From assembly GCA_965277105.1 (NCBI GenBank), contig OZ255710.1:62001-126000 (forward strand): a stretch of 64,000 nt of DNA, read 5' to 3'. The stretch comes from CAXSBA01 sp965277105 (GTDB lineage: Bacteria > Spirochaetota > UBA12135 > COTS27 > CAXSBA01). Position numbers and translations under genes: made by a program. This document shows, piece after piece, positions 42,422 through 51,921 of this stretch. Each line of letters opens with the position of its first letter. The stretch's first letter is position 1. Below the pieces are notes generated by a model. It was given only the letters and a program-made list of their open reading frames with translations. It ran no database searches and had not been told where the DNA came from.

Positions 42422-43829
42422 CAATAATAATCATCTACTCATTGGTGCTGGAGAAGCGGCCTATGAGCTTATTGATGACATTAAAAAAACTCAAAAAAAA
42501 ATAACCATTGTTGGTATTTTAGATGACCTAGAAGAAAAAAAAAAAATAACCATTAAAAATGTTCGGGTTTTAGGGAAAATTAAAGATATAAAAAAAACTA
42601 TTGATCTTTATAAGGTTAGCACTATCGTTATTTGTATTGAGAAAATCTCTCAATCACTATTGGAGTTTATTATCGATAACACTAGCGGGCTGAAAATTAA
42701 AATCAAAATCATCCCAGCTCCCGGAGAATACCTTAGAAAAAACATAACTTTTGATAAAATTAGAGAGGTCTCAGCAGAAGATATTATCGGCAGAAAAAAT
42801 ATTGTTCTAACCCAAAACATCATTAAAAAAAAGTTCAACAACAAAGTTATTTTAATTACCGGCGCTGGTGGGACAATTGGAAGTGCTCTTTGCTACCAGC
42901 TTATGGATTATTCTTTAAAAAAAATAGTTTGCGTTTGTCGGGGAGAAAACTCTCTTTATCTTTTAAAAAGATTGCTGCAAGAAGAAAATAAAAATAATAT
43001 TCCTATTCACTATCATTTGGGTGATGTGAAAGATTATGAGCAAATGAAAGAACTTATCATAGATGAAAAACCTAATATTATTTTCCATGCAGCAGCTCAT
43101 AAGCATGTCCCTTTAATGGAAGAAAATGAAAAAGAAGCAATTAAAAATAATGTTTTTGCTACTCTCAATTTGTTGCAATTAGTCAAAGAATACCAATTAG
43201 AAGATTTTGTTTTTATTTCTACCGATAAAGCAGTTAATCCAAAAAACATTATGGGTGCATCTAAAAAGTTAGCGGAAAATTTAGTCAACTACTTTTCTCA
43301 TAACGATAAATTGTTTACTTGCGTTGTCCGTTTTGGCAATGTGATTGGGAGTCGAGGTTCAGTGGTCCCACTTTTTAATCAGCAAATAAGCAAAGGGGGC
43401 CCGATAACGATTACTGACCCAGAAGTGGAGCGGTATTTTATGACTATTCCTGAGGCGGCTTCTCTAGTCATTAATGCGGTTGCTTTATCTGGAGGTAACG
43501 AAACTTATATGCTCGATATGGGTGATCCAGTGAAGATTGACAACTTGGTTAAAAGACTCATTAGCGTTCAAGGGTACGTCGTGAATCGCGATGTGAAAAT
43601 TCGCTATACTGGTTTAAGGCCTGGAGAAAAACTAACCGAAGAACTCTATAATAAAAACGATGAAATTTTTCCTACGATCAATCCAAATATTTATGAAATT
43701 AGAGAAAATTTTTCTATTACGAAAAATTTCTATCAAGAGATAATTGCTTTGCGAAAAAATCTTGAAAAATACAATTCTCTTCGAATAAGGAAGTGGATTG
43801 AAAAGAATCTTAAAATTAAACTGCTTTAG
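42408..43829 (+). CDS. CapD/PglF-type nucleotide-sugar 4,6-dehydratase, without membrane helices
   Basis: SDR enzyme that dehydrates UDP-GlcNAc-like sugars for surface glycans. The first 125 residues form a CoA-binding-like Rossmann unit (HLLIGAGEAAYELIDDI), then the catalytic domain with ITGAGGTIGSALCYQL, FHAAAHKHVPLMEEN, FISTDKAVNPKNIMGASKKLAE (catalytic Thr-Asp-Lys and the Met-x3-Lys form) and RFGNVIGSRGSVVPLF. Full-length WbpM/PglF/CapD relatives begin with four membrane helices; they are absent here. Start is ATG 42408 next to GTG 42405. Overlaps rsfS by 14 nt. Confidence 0.9.
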   Translation: MKKISNNNHLLIGAGEAAYELIDDIKKTQKKITIVGILDDLEEKKKITIKNVRVLGKIKDIKKTIDLYKVSTIVICIEKISQSLLEFIIDNTSGLKIKIKIIPAPGEYLRKNITFDKIREVSAEDIIGRKNIVLTQNIIKKKFNNKVILITGAGGTIGSALCYQLMDYSLKKIVCVCRGENSLYLLKRLLQEENKNNIPIHYHLGDVKDYEQMKELIIDEKPNIIFHAAAHKHVPLMEENEKEAIKNNVFATLNLLQLVKEYQLEDFVFISTDKAVNPKNIMGASKKLAENLVNYFSHNDKLFTCVVRFGNVIGSRGSVVPLFNQQISKGGPITITDPEVERYFMTIPEAASLVINAVALSGGNETYMLDMGDPVKIDNLVKRLISVQGYVVNRDVKIRYTGLRPGEKLTEELYNKNDEIFPTINPNIYEIRENFSITKNFYQEIIALRKNLEKYNSLRIRKWIEKNLKIKLL

Positions 43830-44060
43830 CAAGATTTTTTTCATTTTTTTAGAGTTCTTATTTTAATTTATCTTCTCATAATAAAAAAGGTGATGATTAA
43901 TTTTTTCCCTTCAATTAACTTCTTTGCTAGAAAAAATAGAAAAAAAAATTAGCTACTCCTTGTTGCTTTTTTCTGGTTTTAGTTTAAAAAAATTATCATT
44001 TATTTGTCTGCTTTTTTATTCTTTTTTAGTCTCGTTTAATGTTACAATTTTTAAGTAAAG

Positions 44061-45656
44061 GTGGACGATTTAAAATTAATTGTTGTTACTGGGGGTGTGC
44101 TTTCGGGCATCGGTAAAGGCGTTTTAGGAGCTAGTATCGGCTCACTACTACGAAAAAATTTCAAAGTTATTCCCATAAAATGTGATGGTTATCTCAACGC
44201 TGATCCAGGGACAATGAACCCCAAAGAGCATGGGGAAGTTTTTGTTTTAGATGATGGGGGAGAAGTGGATATGGACTTTGGGCATTACGAGCGCTTTATG
44301 AATATTACCACTAAAAAAACGTGGAATATTACTATGGGAAAAATTTATCAAGATATTTTAGAAAAAGAAAGAGAGGGGCGCTATTTAGGACAGACTGTGC
44401 AGCTGATTCCTCATGCCACTGAAGAAATTAAAAAAAATTTACTTAAAATCCTTCGTAAAGAAAAAGCAGAAATTGGTTTAATTGAAGTGGGAGGAACTGT
44501 GGGGGACATTGAAAACGAGCTTTTTATTGAAGCGATTCGCCAAATGAAAAGAGAAAAAAAACCGAGCACTATGATGTTTATCCATTTGACTTATATCCCT
44601 TACATTTATGGGAGTAATGAATATAAGTCCAAACCCACTCAAAACTCGGTTAAGCTACTGAATCAAAAAGGGATTTATCCAGATATGCTAGTTTGTCGCT
44701 CGAAAGATGAAATTAGTCATAACCTTAAAGAAAAAATAGCCCTGCATTGCAATTTAGAAGATGAGAAAGTTATTTCAGTGTTGGATTTAAAAGACATTAA
44801 TGAACTGCCTTTTTTTTTACAAGAGCAGAAAGTAGGACAAATTATTAAAGAAAAACTAAAACTTAATAAGATTACCCCGCTTAAAAAAAGAGCGATTGTT
44901 TCGAAAAAAAAGCCTACTCTTAAAGTCGTTTTAGCTGGCAAGTACGTAGAATTAGAAGACTCTTATGCTAGTGTGGTGGCTGCTTTAAAGCATGCTGCTC
45001 ATATGCTTAAATTACGGGTGAGTATTGATTTTATCGATACGGTAAATATCCGTCAAGAAAATTTGTTAGAAAAAATTAGTGAATTTTCTGGGGTGATTAT
45101 CCCAGGAGGTTTTGGCATTAGAGGAATGGAAGGAAAAGTGGAAGTTATTCGTTTGGTTAGAGAAAATAATATCCCTTTTTTAGGTATTTGTTTAGGCATG
45201 CAGTTAGCCGTTATTGAATATGCTCGCAATGTTTGTGGGCTTACGAAAGCCAACTCTAGTGAAATTAAAAAAAAAGATTTGCCGTATCCTGTTATTGACC
45301 TACTTCCCGAACAAAAAAAAGTTTCTTATAAAGGCGCCACTATGCGACTAGGAGGGCAGGATGTTTTGATTCAAGAAAAAACCTTAGCTAGAAAAATTTA
45401 TAAAAAAAAAATAATTCGAGAAAGGTTTCGTCACCGCTATGAAGTGAATGATGATTATGTCCCTGCCTTAGAAAAAAATGGTTTAGTTTTTTCTGGGAGC
45501 ACTTTGGATAATAGTATAAAGCAAATTGTTGAACTCCCGCAGCACCCTTTTTTTTTAGGGTGCCAATTCCACCCTGAACTTATTTCTAGCATAGAAAATC
45601 CGTCTCCTTTATTTCTACAATTTTTAGATGCTTGTTTGAAAAATAAAAAAGCATAA
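44061..45656 (+). CDS. pyrG: CTP synthase
   Basis: Makes CTP from UTP with glutamine nitrogen. The synthase domain begins LIVVTGGVLSGIGKGVLGAS and the glutaminase domain has VIIPGGFGIRGMEGK, the nucleophile in FLGICLGMQLAVIEYAR and the His/Glu in CQFHPELISS. The region PIKCDGYLNADPGTMNPKEHGEVFVLDDGGEVDMDFGHYERF departs from the usual [40 protein letters not shown]. The start is GTG; a TACAAT box ends 12 nt before it. The 531 residues are of normal length. Confidence 0.95.
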   Translation: MDDLKLIVVTGGVLSGIGKGVLGASIGSLLRKNFKVIPIKCDGYLNADPGTMNPKEHGEVFVLDDGGEVDMDFGHYERFMNITTKKTWNITMGKIYQDILEKEREGRYLGQTVQLIPHATEEIKKNLLKILRKEKAEIGLIEVGGTVGDIENELFIEAIRQMKREKKPSTMMFIHLTYIPYIYGSNEYKSKPTQNSVKLLNQKGIYPDMLVCRSKDEISHNLKEKIALHCNLEDEKVISVLDLKDINELPFFLQEQKVGQIIKEKLKLNKITPLKKRAIVSKKKPTLKVVLAGKYVELEDSYASVVAALKHAAHMLKLRVSIDFIDTVNIRQENLLEKISEFSGVIIPGGFGIRGMEGKVEVIRLVRENNIPFLGICLGMQLAVIEYARNVCGLTKANSSEIKKKDLPYPVIDLLPEQKKVSYKGATMRLGGQDVLIQEKTLARKIYKKKIIRERFRHRYEVNDDYVPALEKNGLVFSGSTLDNSIKQIVELPQHPFFLGCQFHPELISSIENPSPLFLQFLDACLKNKKA

Positions 45657-45662
45657 AAATCC

Positions 45663-46547
45663 TTGTTTCTAAAATCTTTTTTTACTTCTTTCGTTTTTTT
45701 GATGGCTTCTATTAGAGTAAAAACTTTATCAGTTACTTTTGCTCCTTTAATAATCGCCTATACTTTTTTAAGAGATACTTTTTATTTTAATCTTGGTGAC
45801 TTTTTGATTTATGCTAGTTCTTGCTTAGTCCTGCAAATTGCTTGTAATTTTACCAATGAGTATTACGACTACAAACGAGGGGTCGACAATGAAGAAAGGA
45901 AGGGGCCTATTCGTATGCTGCAAAAAGGGAAAATAACTCATAATGGCCTTTTAAAAGCTATCGTCATAACTTTTATCTTACCAGCAATGGGTGCTATTTA
46001 TTTGGCTTTTTATTATGGTGTAGAGGTTATTTTTATTGCCATTCTTTCTTTATTGGCTGCTTTTTTTTACACTGGGGGAAAGAATCCTTATGGTTATCGA
46101 GGCTTGGGAGAAATACTAGCTTTTATTTTTTTTGGACCAGTTATTGTTTTTGTCCCTTTTTTTTTGTTTTATTCTTGGTCTGCTTTTTTTTCTTTCTCGG
46201 AGATTTACCCCCTAGCTTTAGGTGCGGGTTCTTTTGCTTGGGTGCTGTTAGCAATTAATAATCTAAGGGATTACGACAACGATAGCAATAATCAAAAAAT
46301 GACTCTTACGGTTATTTTAGGAAAAAACTGGACTAAAGTTTTAATCATTTCTTTCCTATTAATGGCCAATATTTTTTTTTATTTATTAGTGCATCAGCAA
46401 AATATTTTTTTTCTAACTTTTTTTTTATTTGCTCCTTTTATTATTTTTTTTATTCTAAGAGAAGAGAAATTAAACAAGATGCTAGCTCTAACTAGTTTAA
46501 ATTATTTCTATATTAGCTTGATGATTTTCTTTTTTTACACCCAATGA
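45663..46547 (+). CDS. menA: 1,4-Dihydroxy-2-naphthoate polyprenyltransferase
   Basis: Membrane prenyltransferase that attaches the isoprenoid tail in menaquinone synthesis. Eight or nine hydrophobic helices are present. The two Asp-rich motifs are NEYYDYKRGVDNEERKGPIR, the MenA form of NDxxDxxxGVD, and NNLRDYDNDSNNQKMTL. The rest of the family pattern (RVKTLSVTFAPLI near the N-terminus, YTGGKNPYGYRGLGEILAFIFFG) also fits MenA rather than UbiA. The TTG start lies 6 nt after pyrG; ATG 45702 is a good alternative and would drop 13 residues. The next gene overlaps by four bases. Confidence 0.9.
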   Translation: MFLKSFFTSFVFLMASIRVKTLSVTFAPLIIAYTFLRDTFYFNLGDFLIYASSCLVLQIACNFTNEYYDYKRGVDNEERKGPIRMLQKGKITHNGLLKAIVITFILPAMGAIYLAFYYGVEVIFIAILSLLAAFFYTGGKNPYGYRGLGEILAFIFFGPVIVFVPFFLFYSWSAFFSFSEIYPLALGAGSFAWVLLAINNLRDYDNDSNNQKMTLTVILGKNWTKVLIISFLLMANIFFYLLVHQQNIFFLTFFLFAPFIIFFILREEKLNKMLALTSLNYFYISLMIFFFYTQ

Positions 46548-47797
46548 AAATAGCAATTATTGGAGGCGGGATTTCTGGATTAGGCTGTGCTTATCTCCTT
46601 CATCCTCACCACGACATTACTCTTTTTGAAACGAATGATTACTTAGGAGGGCATGCTAAAACTAGTACGATTGTTGAAAAAAATAAAGCATATCATTTAG
46701 ATCAAGGCTTTATGGTTTTTAACGAAAGGAATTATCCTTTATTCACTAAACTACTAAAAAAGCTAGGAACACTCACTGAAGAATCGGAAATGAGCTTTAG
46801 TATTAAAGAAATGAAAAGTGGTTTTGAATATAAGGCTACTAATGTTTTTTCTTGGTTTGCCCAAAAAAGGAATTTGTTTTTATGGAATCACTATAAAATG
46901 TTTTTTGAATTACTTCGCTTTAAAAAAACTTTAAGTAGGAATATCCATTCACTGAGTCCCTACCTTGATTTAAAAACTTTTTTACAGCAAAATAATTTTA
47001 CTAGAGAATTTATTGACCGACTTATTCTCCCTATATGTTCGGCTATTTGGTCTAGTTATTATAAAAACATTTTAACGTTTCCAGTGGTTTTGATTTACAC
47101 TTTCCTTAATAATCATGGCATTCTTGACTTGTTTAGCAAAACTAAATGGCAATGCATTCAAGGGGGATCGAAAAATTATATTCAAAAAATTATTAAAGGG
47201 TGGGAGAATAAAGTTGCTCTGAAAACTTCGATTAAAAAAATCACTCGTAAAAAAGATAAAGTGGTTGTGGTCACCGATAAAAAAAATCATCAGCAAGAAA
47301 GCTATTTCGATAAAGTGATTATAGCTACCCACAGCGATCAAGCTTTGGCGATGATTAAACCTACTGCCTTAGAAGAAGAAATTTTAAAAGCAATCCCTTA
47401 TAAAAGAAGTAATATCTTAGTTCATCATGACCAAACCATTATGCCTAAAAAAAAGAGGGCTTGGGCTAGTTGGAATTATTTGGTGAAAGAAAAACTAGCA
47501 TCGAAAACTTTAGTCACCTATAACTTAGAAAAAATTCAAAATATTTATAACTCTAAAAATCCTTTTTTTATTTCGTTAAATAGCGAGGCTTTGATTAGGC
47601 CAGAGAAAGTTTTGCTCACGAATGAATTTGCTCATCCACAGTTTTCTGTGCAATCAGAAAAATTTAAAAAAATGCTCCCGCTCATTAACGGGAAAAATAA
47701 TACCTATTATTGTGGGGCTTATTGGTATAACGGTTTTCACGAAGACGGTTTTAAAAGTGCCGTGGAAGTTGCTAAACAGTTGAAAATAGCTTTTTAG
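46544..47797 (+). CDS. FAD-dependent amine oxidase/desaturase-like oxidoreductase
   Basis: Flavoprotein of the amine-oxidase superfamily. The FAD-binding fingerprint is IAIIGGGISGLGCAYLL with the ribose Glu in FETNDYLGGHA, the second half shows WQCIQGGSKNYIQKII and the C-terminal YYCGAYWYNGFHEDGFKSAVEVAKQL matches the FAD-contact motif of a family often found beside cyclopropane fatty-acid synthase and DUF1365. A CFA-like methyltransferase lies elsewhere in this window (32.6 kb), not adjacent. Substrate unknown. The start overlaps the menA stop by four bases. Confidence 0.85.
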   Translation: MKIAIIGGGISGLGCAYLLHPHHDITLFETNDYLGGHAKTSTIVEKNKAYHLDQGFMVFNERNYPLFTKLLKKLGTLTEESEMSFSIKEMKSGFEYKATNVFSWFAQKRNLFLWNHYKMFFELLRFKKTLSRNIHSLSPYLDLKTFLQQNNFTREFIDRLILPICSAIWSSYYKNILTFPVVLIYTFLNNHGILDLFSKTKWQCIQGGSKNYIQKIIKGWENKVALKTSIKKITRKKDKVVVVTDKKNHQQESYFDKVIIATHSDQALAMIKPTALEEEILKAIPYKRSNILVHHDQTIMPKKKRAWASWNYLVKEKLASKTLVTYNLEKIQNIYNSKNPFFISLNSEALIRPEKVLLTNEFAHPQFSVQSEKFKKMLPLINGKNNTYYCGAYWYNGFHEDGFKSAVEVAKQLKIAF

Positions 47798-47903
47798 TTT
47801 TTCAATTGTCTTATTATTAATTTTATACTTTACCTTTAAATTAAAAATCGTAAGTTATTTTTATAAAATTTCTCTTATTCAATGATAAAATTTTTTTTAA
47901 AAA

Positions 47904-48224
47904 ATGAGCAAAGCAATAACCAATTTAAAAGAAATATTTAATCTTCTAGGCGAGAAAAAAAAAGCTAATCCACTAAAATCTTACACTGCTTCTCTATATC
48001 AAAAAGGCGATGCGGGTATCAACCGGAAAATAATGGAAGAAGCCTTTGAATTGACTCAGGCTAAAAAAAAAATAGAAGTCATTCGAGAATTTTCCGACTT
48101 GCTTTATCATAGTTTTGTTTTACTCCAGCATAAAAACATAACGTATAGGGAAATAGAAAAAGAAATGCTTGCAAGAACTGGTATTAGTGGTTTAGTAGAA
48201 AAAAAAAATCGGCTAAAAAAATGA
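47904..48224 (+). CDS. hisE: Phosphoribosyl-ATP pyrophosphatase
   Basis: Second step of histidine synthesis, hydrolysing PR-ATP to PR-AMP. SYTASLYQKGDAGINRKIMEEAFELTQAKK contains the Glu residues that bind magnesium in the all-alpha NTP-pyrophosphatase fold, and FSDLLYHSFVLLQHKNITYREIEKEMLAR completes it. At 106 residues it is a standalone HisE without a HisI domain. The hisG start overlaps its stop (ATGA), which supports the assignment. Confidence 0.93.
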   Translation: MSKAITNLKEIFNLLGEKKKANPLKSYTASLYQKGDAGINRKIMEEAFELTQAKKKIEVIREFSDLLYHSFVLLQHKNITYREIEKEMLARTGISGLVEKKNRLKK

Positions 48225-49081
48225 CAGCTACTAAACGGATCAAGATTGCCGTTCCTAAAAAAGGAAGGCTTAGAAAACCCATTGTCAAAATGCTTAACAA
48301 AGCACGCTATGTTTTTAAGCAAGATGATAATTTGCTCCATGCGCATTGTGTTTATCAGCCTATTGATTTTATTTTTTTAAGGACTGATGACATCCCTACT
48401 TTAATTGACCAAAAAAAAGTGGACTTAGGATTTACGGGGAGAGATTTGGTTAAGGAAGGAAAGTTTGATTTACAAGAACTACTTAATATAGAAATGGGGA
48501 ACTGTGAGCTAGCTTTAGCAGGACCCAAAGAAATTTCTTTCGATAATTTGAGCCAATTAAAAAACAAAAAAATCGCTACCTCTTTCCCACACCTAACTAA
48601 AACTTTTTTTCAGAAGAAAAATATCCCAGTAGAATGCATTACTTTAAATGGCTCTATTGAAATTATGCTGAAACTCAATGTTTGTGATGCAATTGTCGAT
48701 TTAGTAGAAACGGGGAATACTTTAAAAGATAACAATCTAGAAAAATGGGAAGTTTTAGAAAAATCCTATGCCGCAGTTTTCAGCCGAAAAGATTTTAAAA
48801 AAAACGAAGTGGTTGAGGCTTTTTTAAAAAGGCTAAAAGGGATTATCATTGCTAGCCACTATAGTATTTTAGAGTACAACATTAAAAAGTCATCCCTTTT
48901 AAAAGCCGAGAAAATTACTCCTGGTTTAGATGCTCCTACGATAGCGCACTTAGATGATCCTAAAATGGTAGCAATTAAAGTTATGATTAAAAAATCAGAT
49001 ATCATCGAGGCTATGGATAAGTTGGAAGAAATTGGAGCTAGTGGAATTTTTGAAATGAATATTAATAACTGTAGGCTGTAA
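48221..49081 (+). CDS. hisG: ATP phosphoribosyltransferase, long form
   Basis: Committed step of histidine synthesis. IKIAVPKKGRLRKPIVKML and IPTLIDQKKVDLGFTGRDLVKEG are the N-terminal motifs, and CDAIVDLVETGNTLKDNNLE binds PRPP. The C-terminal 75 residues, APTIAHLDDPKMVAIKVMIKKSDIIEAMDKLEEIGASGIFEMNINNCR, form the ACT-like HisG_C domain that mediates histidine feedback in the long, HisZ-independent type. Coupled to hisE; no other his gene is in the window, so the pathway is scattered. Confidence 0.95.
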   Translation: MTATKRIKIAVPKKGRLRKPIVKMLNKARYVFKQDDNLLHAHCVYQPIDFIFLRTDDIPTLIDQKKVDLGFTGRDLVKEGKFDLQELLNIEMGNCELALAGPKEISFDNLSQLKNKKIATSFPHLTKTFFQKKNIPVECITLNGSIEIMLKLNVCDAIVDLVETGNTLKDNNLEKWEVLEKSYAAVFSRKDFKKNEVVEAFLKRLKGIIIASHYSILEYNIKKSSLLKAEKITPGLDAPTIAHLDDPKMVAIKVMIKKSDIIEAMDKLEEIGASGIFEMNINNCRL

Positions 49082-49088
49082 ATAAACG

Positions 49089-50048
49089 ATGAATAAAAAA
49101 CCATATATCTTGGTTGCTGGAGAAACAATTGTTGATAATAAATTAGTTAAGGGGGAAAAAAATGTTTTTGAAAGTCACCCCGGAGGATCGCTTTTTAATG
49201 TTAGTATTGGCCTAGGGCGACTTAAAAGCCCAGTGGCTTACCTAGCTACTTTGTCAACTGATTTTAATGGGGAGATTTTTTATCGCGTTCTTAAGAAAAA
49301 TAACGTCAATACTCAGTTTGTTGAAAGGAGTAATGCGCCCTCTGCTCTAGCTTTTATTGTGCAGAATAAAAATAATTTGGATTACCAGTTTTATATTGAA
49401 AAAACCAGTGCTCAAGTGATTAATCAAAAAAAAATTATTTCTCAAGAAATTCAAATATTTCATTATGGTTCTTTTAATAGTGTTTTAGGAAAAAAAGCTG
49501 ATTATTATCACAAAATTGCCCGTGACCTTAGAAAAAATTGCCTTATTTCTTATGATGTCAATGTTCGCCCTCGAATAACCCCGAATAAAAAAGAAGTCTT
49601 AGTAAAAATTAATCGCAATTTAAAAAGCGCCCACATTATTAAACTAAGCGATGAGGATTTAAGCTGGAGCTTTGGGAATGATATTAAGGCATTTGTTCAG
49701 CAATACTTACGAAAAGATAACATCATCATTTATACTTTAGGGAGTAGTGGGGTAGAAATTTATTTTGGTGATACTAAAATAAAAACCAAAGGAGTTAAAG
49801 TAAAAACTAGCGATACGATTGGAGCTGGTGATACTTTTATGGCTTGCTTTTTGCATCTTTTGTTAAAAAACGACTTTGCTACTCAGAAAAAATTTTTAAA
49901 AATAACCATTGAAGAATTAAAAGAAATAGTCGAAATAGCTAATGGCGCAGCTGCTTTTAACTGCACCCAAAAAGGGGCTAATCCTCCTACCAAAAAAGAG
50001 TTATTAGATTTTGCTAAAAAACCCCCTTCTAAAAAAATAAAAATTTAA
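49089..50048 (+). CDS. PfkB-family carbohydrate kinase (fructokinase-like)
   Basis: Ribokinase-fold sugar kinase. The N-terminal GGSLFNVSIGLGRL and AYLATLSTDFNGEIF match PfkB signature 1; the anion-hole and catalytic Asp signature 2 is KTSDTIGAGDTFMACFLHLL. ISYDVNVRPRI is like the DxNxR motif of fructokinases. At 319 residues it fits that group, but the sugar cannot be assigned from sequence alone. It starts 8 nt behind hisG. Confidence 0.87.
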   Translation: MNKKPYILVAGETIVDNKLVKGEKNVFESHPGGSLFNVSIGLGRLKSPVAYLATLSTDFNGEIFYRVLKKNNVNTQFVERSNAPSALAFIVQNKNNLDYQFYIEKTSAQVINQKKIISQEIQIFHYGSFNSVLGKKADYYHKIARDLRKNCLISYDVNVRPRITPNKKEVLVKINRNLKSAHIIKLSDEDLSWSFGNDIKAFVQQYLRKDNIIIYTLGSSGVEIYFGDTKIKTKGVKVKTSDTIGAGDTFMACFLHLLLKNDFATQKKFLKITIEELKEIVEIANGAAAFNCTQKGANPPTKKELLDFAKKPPSKKIKI

Positions 50049-50061
50049 AGTATGATAAAAT

Positions 50062-50067
50062 TATAAT
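50062..50067 (+). promoter_or_regulatory. -10 box close to the proC start
   Basis: TATAAT ends 10 nt before the proC ATG, in the 29-nt gap behind the PfkB gene. Only a weak GGAATAAG could serve as ribosome site. Confidence 0.45.
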
Positions 50068-50077
50068 TGGAATAAGA

Positions 50078-50881
50078 ATGATTGGTTTTATCGGTTTAGG
50101 TAATTTAGGTTCAGCTTTATTTAAAAGAATGGCAAAAATAAAAAATCTTGTGGAAAAACCAGGAGAAGTTTTTTATTTGTATGATTATAATTCGGTTAAA
50201 CTTAAATCGCTTGCTTCTAAAAAAGCGAAAGTAGTAAGTTCGTTAGAAGAGATGTTTGCCCACTCTCAGTATATCTTTATTTGCGTTAAGCCTAATGACT
50301 TTGCCGATTTAGCTGATAGTATTAAATTTCGAGTGCAATCCCAGCACGTTTTTATCTCCGTTATGGCGGGAGTAACTTTAAATTCTATCCAAAAAAAAAC
50401 TCAAGCTACGAAAATAGTTAGGGTTATGCCGAACACTCCAGCTTTAGTGGGGGCGGGGGTAGGTGGAGTGAGTTTTTCTAAGGAAATAGGCTCCGAAGAA
50501 AAAACATTAATCCTAAACTGGTTGGCTACCCTAGGTTTTTTTTTTGAAGTGGGAGAAGAAAAAATGAGTGCAGTTACCGCCCTTACTGGTTCGGGGCCGG
50601 CGTGGGTTTTTACCTTTATTCAAGCTTTAGCTGATGCCGGGGTACAAGCGGGAATGTCTCGTGAGTTAGCCCTTAAAAGCGTTATTGCCATGGTTATGGG
50701 TTCTAGTAAATTATTGGAAAAAACCGGTAAACACCCTTATGCTTTACGTGATGAAATTGCTTCTCCTGGTGGGACTACTATAGATGGTTTATTAGCCCTT
50801 AGCAAAAATGGTTTTGAAAAAAGCATTCATCAAGGAGTAAAAGCGGCTTACGATAAAGCAGTGGAGATGACGAAAGATTAA
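50078..50881 (+). CDS. proC: Pyrroline-5-carboxylate reductase
   Basis: Last step of proline synthesis. IGFIGLGNLGSALFKRM is the NAD(P)-binding loop, IFICVKPNDFADL and VISVMAGVTL-type sequence (VFISVMAGVTLNSIQ) follow, then IVRVMPNTPALVGAGVGG and the C-terminal dimer domain with AVTALTGSGPAWVFTFIQALADAGVQAGMSRE and ALRDEIASPGGTTIDGLLAL. All are standard ProC motifs, and the length of 267 is normal. Confidence 0.96.
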   Translation: MIGFIGLGNLGSALFKRMAKIKNLVEKPGEVFYLYDYNSVKLKSLASKKAKVVSSLEEMFAHSQYIFICVKPNDFADLADSIKFRVQSQHVFISVMAGVTLNSIQKKTQATKIVRVMPNTPALVGAGVGGVSFSKEIGSEEKTLILNWLATLGFFFEVGEEKMSAVTALTGSGPAWVFTFIQALADAGVQAGMSRELALKSVIAMVMGSSKLLEKTGKHPYALRDEIASPGGTTIDGLLALSKNGFEKSIHQGVKAAYDKAVEMTKD

Positions 50882-50913
50882 ACTTATTTCTCTTTCCCCT
50901 CGTCAGCAAAAAA

Positions 50914-51909
50914 ATGGCTAAAAAAAATTTACTAACTGGTATTAAACCCACTGGGCGACCACACTTGGGTAACTACTTAGGGGTAATCAAGCCTGCTTTA
51001 GCCAAAGCAAAAAGTTACAATACTTTTTTTTTTATTGCAGATTATCACGCTTTAAATCAAACTAAAGATCCTAAAAAACTTTATAGCGACATTTTAGAAA
51101 TAACGGCCGTGTGGCTTGCTTGTGGGCTTAATCCTGAAGAGCATATTTTTTATTGCCAATCTAGTATACCAGAAATTGCTGAGTTGAATATTATCCTTGC
51201 TAATGTTACCTCTAAGGGGCTTTTAAATCGAAGCCACGCTTATAAAGCAGTGGTTCAGGAAAACTTGAACAATAATAATGATCCTGATAAAAACGTTAAT
51301 ATGGGGCTTTTTAATTACCCGTTACTTATGAGTGCGGATATCCTTATGTTTCATACAGATATTGTGCCAGTTGGCCCGGATCAAGTCCAGCACGTTGAAC
51401 TAGCTCGAAATATTGGAGAAGCTTTTAACCGAACTTATGGGGATACTATTATTTTGCCTATGGCTGAAGTGAATAAAAACGTTGAAACTATTTTAGGAAC
51501 TGATGGTAGAAAAATGAGTAAGAGCTATAGCAACGTTATCCCTTTATTTGGGAAAGAAAAAGAAATTAAAAAAGCAGTGATGAAAATTATTACCAATTCT
51601 CAGGAAATTGATGAACCCAAAAATCCCGATACTTGTAATGTTTTTTCCCTTTATAAGAATTTTGCTAATACAGAAGAACTGCAGACTTTAAGAGAAAAAT
51701 ACGAAAGGGGAGGGATGAGTTGGGGAGAAGCCAAAACTATCCTTTTTGAAAAACTCCAAGAGCACTTTGCTCCTCTTCAAGAAAAGTATAACGCGATTAA
51801 AGACGATGAAGACTATTTGAAAAAGACGTTAGAGTTAGGAGCTAAGAAAGCTAGAGAAGTGGCTAAGGTAAATTTATTTGCCTTAAAAAAAAAAATTGGG
51901 ATTTTGTAA
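50914..51909 (+). CDS. trpS: Tryptophanyl-tRNA synthetase
   Basis: Class I aminoacyl-tRNA synthetase that charges tRNA-Trp. The HIGH-like motif is GIKPTGRPHLGNYLG and the KMSKS motif DGRKMSKSYSNVI. QVQHVELARNIGEAFN is the typical Trp-site region. At 331 residues it is a normal bacterial TrpRS. serS follows after 12 nt, so the two synthetase genes are likely in one transcript with proC. Confidence 0.96.
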   Translation: MAKKNLLTGIKPTGRPHLGNYLGVIKPALAKAKSYNTFFFIADYHALNQTKDPKKLYSDILEITAVWLACGLNPEEHIFYCQSSIPEIAELNIILANVTSKGLLNRSHAYKAVVQENLNNNNDPDKNVNMGLFNYPLLMSADILMFHTDIVPVGPDQVQHVELARNIGEAFNRTYGDTIILPMAEVNKNVETILGTDGRKMSKSYSNVIPLFGKEKEIKKAVMKIITNSQEIDEPKNPDTCNVFSLYKNFANTEELQTLREKYERGGMSWGEAKTILFEKLQEHFAPLQEKYNAIKDDEDYLKKTLELGAKKAREVAKVNLFALKKKIGIL

Positions 51910-51921
51910 GAGTATAAAGTT

